33,761 nucleotides of DNA from Desulfobulbaceae bacterium (GTDB lineage Bacteria; Desulfobacterota; Desulfobulbia; Desulfobulbales; Desulfocapsaceae). The DNA lies in the NCBI GenBank assembly GCA_003249645.1, contig QKIH01000172.1, forward strand, positions 1-33,761, in the 5' to 3' direction. Position 1 is the stretch's first letter, and every line of letters starts with the position of its first letter. The notes under the pieces are model-generated. The model was not told the origin of the DNA. It was given only the letters and a program-made list of their open reading frames with translations, and searched no databases. Below are positions 16,269 through 23,730 of the stretch, piece by piece. Both the position numbers and the translations under genes were made by a program.

Positions 16269-17597
16269 CTAATATTGAGGAAGACCTGCAGCTCTTCGAA
16301 GATTCGCGATCGAGACTATATAATTGGCTTTTGCCGTTGATTGTTTCAAAAGTGCCTCAGTCAAACGGGTTTCGACGTCAATGAGATTGGAAGAAAGGAT
16401 GACCCCCTCGCGAAATCGAATCCGGCTGAGCCGTGCACTTTCTTCGGCAGTTTCAACCATTTTGTCTGTCACCCCTTTACGTTCCTTTGCAAGCTTATAA
16501 CCAAGTTCGGCCTGCTGAAGATCAAGATTGAGGGACAGTTCTGTTTTGGCGAGTTCCTTTTTCAGCTGGAGTAGCTGGGATTTGGCCAGTGCAATGTTGG
16601 CATTGGTTCTGTTTCCCTGGTACAGATTATAATCGACCTTGATGCCTGCCATCCATGAATCGCCTGAGCCGTCCAGTTCAAAACCTTTGTCATACTGATA
16701 GGAGGCAAAGCCATCAAGCGTCGGCAGATTGCCTCCCTGAGCTTTTTTCAGTTCCGCTTCCGCGCTGGCAATTGAATTTTCCACCATGCTGATTTCCGGG
16801 CGACCGGTATAGGAAACGTGTTCAGGAACAGCCTGTAAAGCATCATTGCCGTTGATGTTCACTGAGCCGTCTTTCAGGCCGAGAAGATTGAGAAAAATAC
16901 GCTGTGTGAGCTGTATCTGATGGTTGCCGTCCAGGACACTTTCCATGGCCCTGGCTTGCTGAACTTCCAGATTAAGCACTTCCTCCTTCAGTAAATCTCC
17001 TGCATCGAAACGGGCTTTTGCAACTGCCAGTGAGGCCTCAATTGCCTTAAGCGAGGCCTCCTCGGCGTGTAAGGCGTCCTGCGCCTGGATGATAGACTGG
17101 AAACTTTTAACAACCTCAAAGGCGAGCTGATTTTTCACTACTTCGTATTGTTGTTTCCGGGAAATTATCTGTGCTTCAGCCGAATCGACTGAGGCTGAAT
17201 CCATCCCTCCGTTATACAGTCTGTATCGAATGTCGGCTGTGAGGTTAAGATTATCTGTTCTGCCGGGGTTGTTAAAATCAATAGTATTATTGAATTCACC
17301 CTGATTGAGAATATTGCCAAACGAGTACATCGGGTTGTCTGTCTGGCTGTAGCCGCCATGCAGGCCGATAACCGGATAGTTGGCGGATTGAGCTGCAAGC
17401 TGTTGGGCCGAGGCGGTTTGTATTCTGGCAAGCGCTATTTCGCTGTCAGGACTGTTTTTCAAGGCAAAAGCGACGGCCTGTTCTGCGGTCCAGATCTGCT
17501 GGCCTGTGTTGTCACTGCCGAAGCTCTGAATAACTGAGGTAAAGAGCAAGCCTGAAGCGATAGAAAGCTGAACTGCTTTTTTGAAGGAAAAAGACAT
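16269..17597 (-). CDS. TolC-family outer-membrane efflux protein
   Basis: A 442-residue protein with an N-terminal signal peptide (KAVQLSIASGLLFTSVIQSF) and two outer-membrane efflux protein repeats. The first begins at WTAEQAVAFALKNSPDSEIALARIQ and the second around GRPEISMVENSIASAEAELKKAQ. Long amphipathic helices alternate with short strand segments (GGYSQTDNPMYSF, FASYQYDKGF). It forms the trimeric exit duct for the adaptor and RND pump. It is the first gene of the operon, with AAAGGAA as ribosome binding site and a promoter at about 17671-17699. Confidence 0.92.
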   Translation of the reverse strand: MSFSFKKAVQLSIASGLLFTSVIQSFGSDNTGQQIWTAEQAVAFALKNSPDSEIALARIQTASAQQLAAQSANYPVIGLHGGYSQTDNPMYSFGNILNQGEFNNTIDFNNPGRTDNLNLTADIRYRLYNGGMDSASVDSAEAQIISRKQQYEVVKNQLAFEVVKSFQSIIQAQDALHAEEASLKAIEASLAVAKARFDAGDLLKEEVLNLEVQQARAMESVLDGNHQIQLTQRIFLNLLGLKDGSVNINGNDALQAVPEHVSYTGRPEISMVENSIASAEAELKKAQGGNLPTLDGFASYQYDKGFELDGSGDSWMAGIKVDYNLYQGNRTNANIALAKSQLLQLKKELAKTELSLNLDLQQAELGYKLAKERKGVTDKMVETAEESARLSRIRFREGVILSSNLIDVETRLTEALLKQSTAKANYIVSIANLRRAAGLPQY

Positions 17598-17670
17598 TTT
17601 TCTATTCCTTTATTTGTGTAAATATGAGGGGATATAAAATTTAATCTTTTGCTTAATTACCTGGTTGAAT

Positions 17671-17699
17671 AGTTTATGACATATGTCATTGTTCGGCAA
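17671..17699 (-). promoter_or_regulatory. tolC operon promoter with palindromic operator in the spacer
   Basis: On the minus strand TTGCCG (17694-17699) and TAAACT (17671-17676) are 17 bp apart, an acceptable -35/-10 pair ~75 bp before the tolC start. The perfect 14-bp palindrome ATGACATATGTCAT (17676-17689) fills the spacer, the classic place for a TetR- or MarR-type repressor to block RNA polymerase. No regulator gene lies beside the operon. Confidence 0.55.
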
Positions 17700-17710
17700 G
17701 TATTTAGATG

Positions 17711-17760
17711 AAAAAAAAATGATATCACTGCCTTTTGTCAGATTAACAGGCAGTGGTATC
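17711..17760 (-). terminator. Terminator of the TRAP-usp operon
   Basis: GATATCACTGCC (17721-17732) pairs with GGCAGTGGTATC (17749-17760), one G-U pair. On the minus strand the stem is followed by an eight- to nine-T run (A-run at 17711-17719 on the plus strand). It lies 20 bp after the universal stress protein gene and before the tolC promoter. Confidence 0.88.
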
Positions 17761-17780
17761 AATTTGTCAGCAGGATGTTG

Positions 17781-18209
17781 TCAGAATAGCAGAACAGGGC
17801 AGCGGACATTATGCAGCACATAATTTGCCACAGAGCCGAACAGGATATCACGAATTTCACCGGATCCTTCATGCCTGCCGATAACAACCAGATTATATCC
17901 CTCGTCGTTGACTGTATCGACAATAACATTTCTGGGTGTTCCGCTTTTCAAAAGTAATTCGGGGGTAAATCCTTCGGCGCGGAGTTGATCGGCCACCTTG
18001 TCGAGGAGCTGCTGCCCGGCTTTTTGTGCATTCTGCTTGACCATATCCAGCTGAAAATCGGGAATGGCCCTGTATGCCAGCTGATCCCGATTTATGACAT
18101 AAAGCAGAGTAATAGTCTGAGGAAAACGGTTTTTTTGAGCAATGACTGCTTTTACTGTGGCACGGGCAGTTTCTGAGTCATCAACCGGCAAAAGAATCTT
18201 CGGATCCAT
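17781..18209 (-). CDS. Universal stress protein (UspA family) at the end of the TRAP operon
   Basis: A 142-residue single-domain Usp. It starts KILLPVDDSETA, the nucleotide-binding beta-1 loop, and ends with GRHEGSGEIRDILFGSVANYVL, close to the ATP-binding pattern G-X2-G-X9-G-S but with one extra residue between the first two glycines, so ATP binding is probable, not certain. A strong GGAGGT precedes the ATG. It follows the TRAP large permease gene by 43 bp and shares its terminator. Usp proteins encoded with TRAP transporters (for example TeaD with TeaABC of Halomonas) modulate transport activity, a plausible role here. Confidence 0.9.
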   Translation of the reverse strand: MDPKILLPVDDSETARATVKAVIAQKNRFPQTITLLYVINRDQLAYRAIPDFQLDMVKQNAQKAGQQLLDKVADQLRAEGFTPELLLKSGTPRNVIVDTVNDEGYNLVVIGRHEGSGEIRDILFGSVANYVLHNVRCPVLLF

Positions 18210-18252
18210 CTTGGATTACCTCCATCCATTCTATTTTTATTATCGCACAGCT

Positions 18253-19545
18253 TTACTGGTAGCCATAAATCAGTCTTGGCAGCAGCAGCACCAGATCCGG
18301 CCAGTATGTAAGAACCATGAGAATGGCAATCTGGATCAGGATAAACGGTATTACGGCTTTTGAGACATACAATATATCTCTGTCGACCGTAGCCCCTGAT
18401 ATGTAAAGAGAAACGCCTAATGGAGGCGTGCAGTAGCCGATACCAAGGTTGATGGTCATCAAGAGGCCGAAATGCATGCTGTCGATGCCGAATTTGCTGA
18501 GCAGCGGCAGGAAAATCGGTGTAAGGATCAGGGTTGCCGAGATAATATCCATAAACATGCCGATGAAAAGCAGCAGGATATTGACAGAGAGCAGAAAGAC
18601 CCATGGTGAGGAAATATTCTGTACTACCAGCGAGGCAATTTTACCGGGAATCTGCTCGAATGTGAGATATTCACCAAAGACGGAGGCTCCTGCAACAATG
18701 ACCAGCAAAGTGGCTGAGGTTACGGCTGAACCGACGATTACCTTTTTCACGTCTTTAAGCTTCATATCCTTATGGATACAGATCTCGACAAAAAAGGCAT
18801 AAAAGCAGGCAACAACAGCGGCTTCATTGGCGGTAAATAAACCGGAGTAAATGCCGCCGAAGATGATGACCGGCAGCATCAGGGCCCAGATGCTTTCCCG
18901 AATCACCTGATAGGCTTCGTGTAAAGTAGGGCGAGGCTGTTTGGTCATGCCCTTTTTCTTGCAATAAAAATATGCATAGAAGCTCATGGCGACCATGATC
19001 AGCAAACCGGGGATGAAACCGGTAAGAAAGAGTGCCTCAAGCTGATCATTGCTCACCATGGCATAGAGAATCATTGAAATGGACGGCGGGATAATGACAC
19101 CTAAAATCGGAGCTGTGGTCATCAGGCCGACTGAGAACTTCTCGTCATATTTATTTTCAATCAGAGCAGGGATCATAAAGCCGCCGATGGCGACAACGGT
19201 GGCAACGGTCGAACCTGAAATTGCACCAAAAAAGCCGCAGGCAAGAACGCCGGCCATGGCGAGCCCGCCAGGAAGAAAACCGACCAGCACATTGGCCGTT
19301 TTGATCAGTTTTTCGACGATGGAACCGGTTGTCATGATATTGCCGCAGAGAACAAAAAACATCACAACAATAAGGGCGAATTTGTCCATGCTGCGATAGA
19401 GCACCTCGACCACAATCTGCGGATCGATGCCGACAGTGTATACGAGTCCGATCATTCCGGTAAAAAACAGGGCCATGAATACCGGGACGGTCGTGGCCAG
19501 ACAGCCGACCAGAACAGCCAGTATGAGGAGATAATTATTATCCAT
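18253..19545 (-). CDS. dctM: TRAP transporter large permease (DctM)
   Basis: A 430-residue protein with about 12 membrane segments and the DctM signatures PGGLAMAGVLACGFFGAISGSTVATVVAIGG and ITPTFLPL-like ILTPIFLPLLSKFGID, plus the end GYCTPPLGVSLYISG. It is the sodium-coupled transport subunit of a tripartite ATP-independent periplasmic transporter. Its ATG overlaps the dctQ stop (TAATG, shared base 19545), with GGAGGAG inside the end of dctQ. The substrate is set by the DctP protein. Confidence 0.94.
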   Translation of the reverse strand: MDNNYLLILAVLVGCLATTVPVFMALFFTGMIGLVYTVGIDPQIVVEVLYRSMDKFALIVVMFFVLCGNIMTTGSIVEKLIKTANVLVGFLPGGLAMAGVLACGFFGAISGSTVATVVAIGGFMIPALIENKYDEKFSVGLMTTAPILGVIIPPSISMILYAMVSNDQLEALFLTGFIPGLLIMVAMSFYAYFYCKKKGMTKQPRPTLHEAYQVIRESIWALMLPVIIFGGIYSGLFTANEAAVVACFYAFFVEICIHKDMKLKDVKKVIVGSAVTSATLLVIVAGASVFGEYLTFEQIPGKIASLVVQNISSPWVFLLSVNILLLFIGMFMDIISATLILTPIFLPLLSKFGIDSMHFGLLMTINLGIGYCTPPLGVSLYISGATVDRDILYVSKAVIPFILIQIAILMVLTYWPDLVLLLPRLIYGYQ

Positions 19546-20054
19546 TATTCTCCTCCTGATATGACCTGGTTGTCAATCACATCTTCATAGAAAACGATGA
19601 TTGTTCTGATGAGCATCATCAATCCCATGAGAGGCAGAACCGCATAGAAATACCATTCTGGAATACGCAGTGTAGAAGTCACAGCATATTCGTCATTGAA
19701 CATGGTAATGGTCATCTGGGTACCAAGGTAGATCATGATGATCGCAAAAACGATAACAGAGATATGGCTGAAAAGAGTAAGAGGCTTTTTCAGGCCGGGT
19801 AAGAGCTGTGGAAGAGCATCGATCTTGATCAGAGCGCGGCTCCGGATAGCCGAGATACATCCGACATAGGTTGTAAAGAAGATGACTTTCCGGACAACCT
19901 CATCTGACCAGTAAAGGCTGAAGTTGCTGGTGGCCTTTCGTAAAATGACATTGGCCATGGCGCTGATCAAGGCGATACAGACTGCCGTAAAAAGCGACCA
20001 GTCCTCGATGAATTTGAAACTTCTGTCGATTTTTCTAAAAATATTTCTCAGCAT
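19545..20054 (-). CDS. dctQ: TRAP transporter small permease (DctQ)
   Basis: A 169-residue protein with four membrane segments (around TAVCIALISAMANVILR, VIFFTTYVGCISAIR, ISVIVFAIIMIYLG and FYAVLPLMGLMMLI). The SDEVVRKVIFF block matches the conserved W-S-E/D-E-x-x-R motif of DctQ. It pairs with DctM in the inner membrane and docks the substrate-loaded DctP. No clear ribosome binding site precedes the ATG at 20054. A hairpin with a T-rich tail lies just upstream, so its expression may be lower than that of dctP. Confidence 0.9.
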   Translation of the reverse strand: MLRNIFRKIDRSFKFIEDWSLFTAVCIALISAMANVILRKATSNFSLYWSDEVVRKVIFFTTYVGCISAIRSRALIKIDALPQLLPGLKKPLTLFSHISVIVFAIIMIYLGTQMTITMFNDEYAVTSTLRIPEWYFYAVLPLMGLMMLIRTIIVFYEDVIDNQVISGGE

Positions 20055-20067
20055 AACAGATCATGAT

Positions 20068-20104
20068 GAAAGAAAAAGGCCGAAGAGGAGATCCCCCTTC
20101 GGCC
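20068..20104 (-). terminator. Partial terminator or attenuator between dctP and dctQ
   Basis: GGCCGAAG (20078-20085) pairs with CTTCGGCC (20097-20104). On the minus strand the stem is followed by TTTTTCTTTC. It sits inside the TRAP operon, after the binding-protein gene, and could limit read-through into dctQM or protect the dctP message 3' end. Confidence 0.65.
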
Positions 20105-20129
20105 CTGTCATAATTTCCTGGTTATCTTT

Positions 20130-21164
20130 TTAATTGCTGCCCAGTTTTTCGCGTACTTTGGCAAGATAATCAGGCCCGATTTTCTGTCCCCATTTCTGGA
20201 TAACAGGTTCAGCCAATTCTTTCAACTGAGCAATATCATTATCGGAAAGTTTTGTGAATTCAACGCCTGCTTCCTGAGCAAGCTTGTACTGTTCATCAAA
20301 CTGTTTTTTTGTCATTTCGCGTGATTTGGCACTTTCTTCACGAACTGTATCAAGGAAAATCTTACGCAGGTCCTCAGGAAGTTTTGCAAGCCAGCGTTTG
20401 TTGGTCAGGTGGACAAAAATACCCTCTGCGTAGTTGAGCTCGGTGAAGTGTTTGGCGATGGTGAACTTCTTTGTAATGTTGCAGACAATAAGGGTGTGGT
20501 CAAGGCCTGTGATAGCACCCGTTTGAAGTGCCTGTGGAACATCAGGCCAGGGCATAACGTTAAACTGCAGTCCCCATGCCTTATAGATGTCTGTGTTAAC
20601 CGGTGCCTCAGCGATACGGAAATTTACTTTCTTGGCATCTTCGATAGTGTGGATAGGAGTGGTTGAGGTCCAGCCGTATGGTCCATATCCGGTAAAATCA
20701 AGAGCAACAACTTTTGATGGAGAATTGGAAAACGGTTCCCAGAGTTCCGGGTCGTTTCTGAACTGATCAAGCTTGTCAAAGGTGTCAATGATGTATGGAA
20801 GATTAACGATTCCCAGCTTGTCGGCCACGTTTGCCGCAGCAACAGATGAACTCAGCATTCCCTGAATTGCACCCATGTTCAGTTTGTTGATGACATCTTT
20901 TTCACCGCCAAGCTGAGAAAGCGGGCGGTAATCAACATAAATCCTGCCATTGGTTTTTTCCCATACCGCATCACGGATCTTGTATCCGGCGGCCACACCT
21001 TCGATAACAGGGTGGGATACGTTGGACAGTATGTAAGTATATTCTGCTCCGCTTGGATCAAATTTCGGCTTCCACGCTGCCAGAGGATCATTCTTTTCTT
21101 CGGCAGATGCCAGGCCGGTAAGGCAAAGCAGCATGGTGAGGGCCAGAAGGCACAACTTTTTCAT
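20130..21164 (-). CDS. dctP: TRAP transporter substrate-binding protein (DctP)
   Basis: A 344-residue periplasmic protein starting with a signal peptide (MKKLCLLALTMLLCLTGLASA). The start at 21164 is preferred over 21182 because AAGGAG lies just before it, inside the longer frame. DctP features include NGRIYVDYRPLSQLGGEKDVINKL, the ligand-carboxylate arginine in KVNFRIAEAPVN, and PQALQTGAITGLDH. The protein binds an organic acid and delivers it to DctQM. It faces away from the tri-rubredoxin gene across a 300-bp region. Neighbouring aryl-pyruvate genes make an aromatic or 2-oxo acid a reasonable but unproven ligand. Confidence 0.93.
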   Translation of the reverse strand: MKKLCLLALTMLLCLTGLASAEEKNDPLAAWKPKFDPSGAEYTYILSNVSHPVIEGVAAGYKIRDAVWEKTNGRIYVDYRPLSQLGGEKDVINKLNMGAIQGMLSSSVAAANVADKLGIVNLPYIIDTFDKLDQFRNDPELWEPFSNSPSKVVALDFTGYGPYGWTSTTPIHTIEDAKKVNFRIAEAPVNTDIYKAWGLQFNVMPWPDVPQALQTGAITGLDHTLIVCNITKKFTIAKHFTELNYAEGIFVHLTNKRWLAKLPEDLRKIFLDTVREESAKSREMTKKQFDEQYKLAQEAGVEFTKLSDNDIAQLKELAEPVIQKWGQKIGPDYLAKVREKLGSN

Positions 21165-21464
21165 CGCAATCTCCTTTTTCAATGGAACACAGTGAACATG
21201 GCGATCGACTCCCTATTCGAACACCATTACTATAGATAGACTGGTAATTAACATAAATAAAGTTGATAAGCAATTTATCTTTGATTGGGCAAATTGAACA
21301 AATATGTGAGGTTTATAGGAAGTTACGAACTATAAAAAAAATGTGATGAGCAAGTGTAACAGTTGTCTTCATCAGTAGATTTGTGGTAGGTTTTTGTCAG
21401 TGTGATTCATTTTTCAAGAAATTCCTGCAAGCTATAGAAGAACAGAACGAAGGAGACAGCGTAA

Positions 21465-22412
21465 ATGAAGAAATGGAAATGCATGCTGTGCGGTTATGTC
21501 CATGAAGGAGAAACTCCACCGGAAGAGTGTCCACTTTGCGGAGCATCCAGCGATCAGTTCGAAGAGCTGATCGAGGAAGAGGAAGCAGAAGAAAAAGAAG
21601 CACCCAAAGAGGTTGAACCGGTGAAAGCAGAAACCGGACCGGTGAAAAAATGGCGCTGCACGCTGTGCGGATATATCCACGAAGGGCCGGAACCTCCAGA
21701 CGAATGCCCGATTTGCGGTGCCGGTTCCGAGGCCTTTGAAGAAGTCGTAGAAGAAGAAAAGACTGCTGTTGCGAAGGTTGATGAGGTTCCTGCAGCCGGC
21801 AAAAAAGGTGCGCGCAAGTGGCGCTGTAAAATATGCGGATATATTCACGAAGGGGATCCTCCGCCGGAAAAATGTCCGTTGTGCGGGGCTGCAAGTGACC
21901 AGTTTGAGGAGGTCGTAGAGGGCTCAGGGGATGGCGGATATGCTGTCAAAGGTCAAAGCAGCCTTGAAAAGAAAGGCTCTTTTATCGCTACCCAGATTAT
22001 CAAACATCATCTCCATCCGGTCATAGTACACACGCCGAATGGTGTCCTGCCTGTTGCACTGGTATTCATGCTGTTGTCCGTTTTTTTTAAAAGCAATCCT
22101 GTTTTTGATACAGTCGCTTTCTATAACAATATCTTTGTGCTGATTTCTTTGCCGGCTGTGCTTGCAACTGGAATAGTTGTCTGGAAGAAACGGTATAACG
22201 GCGCTTTCACCCCGTTATTTAAAATCAAAATAGCTGCCAGTATTCTGGTAACCCTTCTACTCACAGCGCTTGTTGTCTGGCGTGCGATTGAACCGGAGGT
22301 GTTATCCGGAGAAGGAAAGTGGACTTACCTGATTCTTGCCGGATGTATGATTGCTGCAGTTGGCATGGCCGGACACATGGGTGGTAAGCTCGTCTTCGGA
22401 GGACGAGAATAA
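21465..22412 (+). CDS. Three rubrerythrin-type rubredoxin modules fused to a DUF2231-like membrane domain
   Basis: A 315-residue protein. Three near-identical modules, each C-x2-C-x12-C-x2-C, bind one iron each: Cys6/9/22/25, Cys65/68/81/84 and Cys121/124/137/140. Each has the form CGYxHEGxxPPxxCPxCGA typical of the rubrerythrin C-terminal domain. Acidic linkers (residues 33-60 and 92-115) join them. Residues ~172-315 have four membrane segments, an entry motif with His181, His182, His184 and His189 (KHHLHPVIVHTPNG) and His304 in AGHMGG, as in DUF2231 proteins, which could ligate heme (inference). A role as membrane-bound electron carrier is likely. AAGGAG precedes the ATG. No signal peptide is seen, so the modules may be cytoplasmic. 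Confidence 0.88.
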   Translation: MKKWKCMLCGYVHEGETPPEECPLCGASSDQFEELIEEEEAEEKEAPKEVEPVKAETGPVKKWRCTLCGYIHEGPEPPDECPICGAGSEAFEEVVEEEKTAVAKVDEVPAAGKKGARKWRCKICGYIHEGDPPPEKCPLCGAASDQFEEVVEGSGDGGYAVKGQSSLEKKGSFIATQIIKHHLHPVIVHTPNGVLPVALVFMLLSVFFKSNPVFDTVAFYNNIFVLISLPAVLATGIVVWKKRYNGAFTPLFKIKIAASILVTLLLTALVVWRAIEPEVLSGEGKWTYLILAGCMIAAVGMAGHMGGKLVFGGRE

Positions 22413-22436
22413 CGACTGGATAAAAATACAGAAAAG

Positions 22437-22470
22437 AAAAGGCAGAATCGTTATTGATTCTGCCTTTTTT
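22437..22470. terminator. Bidirectional terminator between tri-rubredoxin and CBS-ACT genes
   Basis: GGCAGAATC (22441-22449) pairs with GATTCTGCC (22456-22464). TTTTTT follows on the plus strand, and the minus strand has TTTTCTTTTC after the stem. It serves both convergent genes, ending 5 bp before the stop of the CBS-ACT gene. Confidence 0.88.
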
Positions 22471-22474
22471 CTTT

Positions 22475-23149
22475 CTAGTGTCCAGGAAGAAACGGTGTAA
22501 TGTCTTTTACGTATTGGGTCTGCGCTTTATAACCGGCTTCCTTGAGTGCTTTTACAGCCTGCTCCTGGTCTGCTCCGGCAATACGCAGAATTAACTGGTT
22601 AATACCCTGGTAGTTGGTAACCGGCCAGGAGAAGACACTCTGGATGTTGACTCCTGCGTCTCTCAGGGCAGCGGTGATAGTAGCCAGCATTCCAATAGAA
22701 TCTTTTACGTAGACTGAAATCCTCGAACTGCTGTCGCTCATACCGATTGCGTTGAGCAGAACACCCATAACATCGGTACTGGTAATGATGCCGACCAACT
22801 GACCGTTTTCTTCAACCGGCAGCGCGTTCACGTTGTGGATCTGCATGATATAAGCAGCGCGTTCAACGGTCATGTCCGGGGCTACGGTGATAACCGTTTT
22901 GGACATGATCATCTGTACCTCAACTTTTTCGAGCAGATACCCCAATTCATGTTTGCTGAGCGAGGTTGCCGGTGAAGCCCAGTATTTTTTCAAGTCGCGG
23001 TCTGAGATAATTCCCACGAGCTTGTCTTTTTTGTTCACCACAAGAAGGTGGTCGATCGGGTTTTCCCGGATAAGCTTTTCTGCATCCAACAGGCTGGCAT
23101 TCGGTGCGACAGTTATGAGATTGGTGTGCATTATCTTTCCGATGTACAT
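22475..23149 (-). CDS. CBS-pair plus ACT domain protein (AcuB-like)
   Basis: A 224-residue cytoplasmic protein. Two CBS domains (VGKIM-like YIGKIMHTNLITVAP at the N-terminus, VEVQMIMSKTVITVAPDMTVERAA at ~80) bind adenine nucleotides. A C-terminal ACT-type domain follows (RISVYVKDSIGMLATITAALRDAGVNIQSV), often an amino-acid sensor. The start at 23149 is preferred over 23161 because GGAGG lies five bases before it. The architecture resembles AcuB-type proteins, whose role is poorly known. It is convergent with the tri-rubredoxin gene and divergent from the indolepyruvate oxidoreductase genes, so it may sense nucleotide and aromatic amino-acid levels for that pathway (inference). Confidence 0.88.
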   Translation of the reverse strand: MYIGKIMHTNLITVAPNASLLDAEKLIRENPIDHLLVVNKKDKLVGIISDRDLKKYWASPATSLSKHELGYLLEKVEVQMIMSKTVITVAPDMTVERAAYIMQIHNVNALPVEENGQLVGIITSTDVMGVLLNAIGMSDSSSRISVYVKDSIGMLATITAALRDAGVNIQSVFSWPVTNYQGINQLILRIAGADQEQAVKALKEAGYKAQTQYVKDITPFLPGH

Positions 23150-23439
23150 TCTCTCCTCCATTACGATATCATTTGTACAACTTGTTGTTTTCTCTCTTTT
23201 TCATTCTATCATTTTTTCTTTAGATGTGGAGTGCTAATTGAAGCTGAATGGAATCTTTTTGCAGATAATTACTCCTTCATCGGGAGACTTTTCCCGGAAG
23301 GCCTTATTTATCGAAAAAAGTCTTGAACCGAATACAGTTTTCGGAGTATTTAATTGGGTTGCCCGTCGAAAAGAGGGCAGATTTATGCAAATGGGGAATT
23401 ACAGTTCCTCCAACCTAAAAGAAAACATCAGGTGAGCGT

Positions 23440-23730
23440 GTGACAAAAGAAAAACAACCACTCTGGATGTCCGGAAATGAAGCGTTAGCACTGGGTGCCT
23501 ACGAGGCCGGCGTGCAGGTCGCCTCCGGTTATCCCGGAACACCTTCCACTGAAATTATGGAAAACCTCTCATGTTATGAAGGGGTTTATACCGAATGGGC
23601 TCCCAATGAAAAAGTGGGGCTTGAAGTTGCAATCGGAGCAAGTTTTGCCGGAGCAAGATCTCTGGCCACAATGTTGCGGCCGATCCTCTTTTTACTGCGG
23701 CATATACAGGGGTTCGCGGCGGACTGGTAA
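23440..23730 (+). CDS. iorA 5' fragment
   Basis: Codons 1-78 encode the intact IorA N-terminal pyrimidine-binding region ([48 protein letters not shown]). The remaining 18 codons ([18 protein letters not shown]) are out-of-frame translation of the sequence that should read [14 protein letters not shown]. The frame stops at TAA 23728-23730, whose last base is the first base of the ATG that opens the next frame. As a 96-residue peptide it cannot work alone. Confidence 0.6.
   Translation: MTKEKQPLWMSGNEALALGAYEAGVQVASGYPGTPSTEIMENLSCYEGVYTEWAPNEKVGLEVAIGASFAGARSLATMLRPILFLLRHIQGFAADW

Noticed and set aside
21316-21336. FRT-like sequence TATAGGAAGTTACGAACTATA between dctP and the tri-rubredoxin gene
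   Set aside because: It resembles parts of yeast FRT arms only by chance; arms are not properly inverted around a spacer and no recombinase gene is present.
23238-23435. 65-codon plus-strand frame upstream of iorA
   Set aside because: No ribosome binding site, no recognisable motif, and it contains the two small inverted repeats; treated as leader region.
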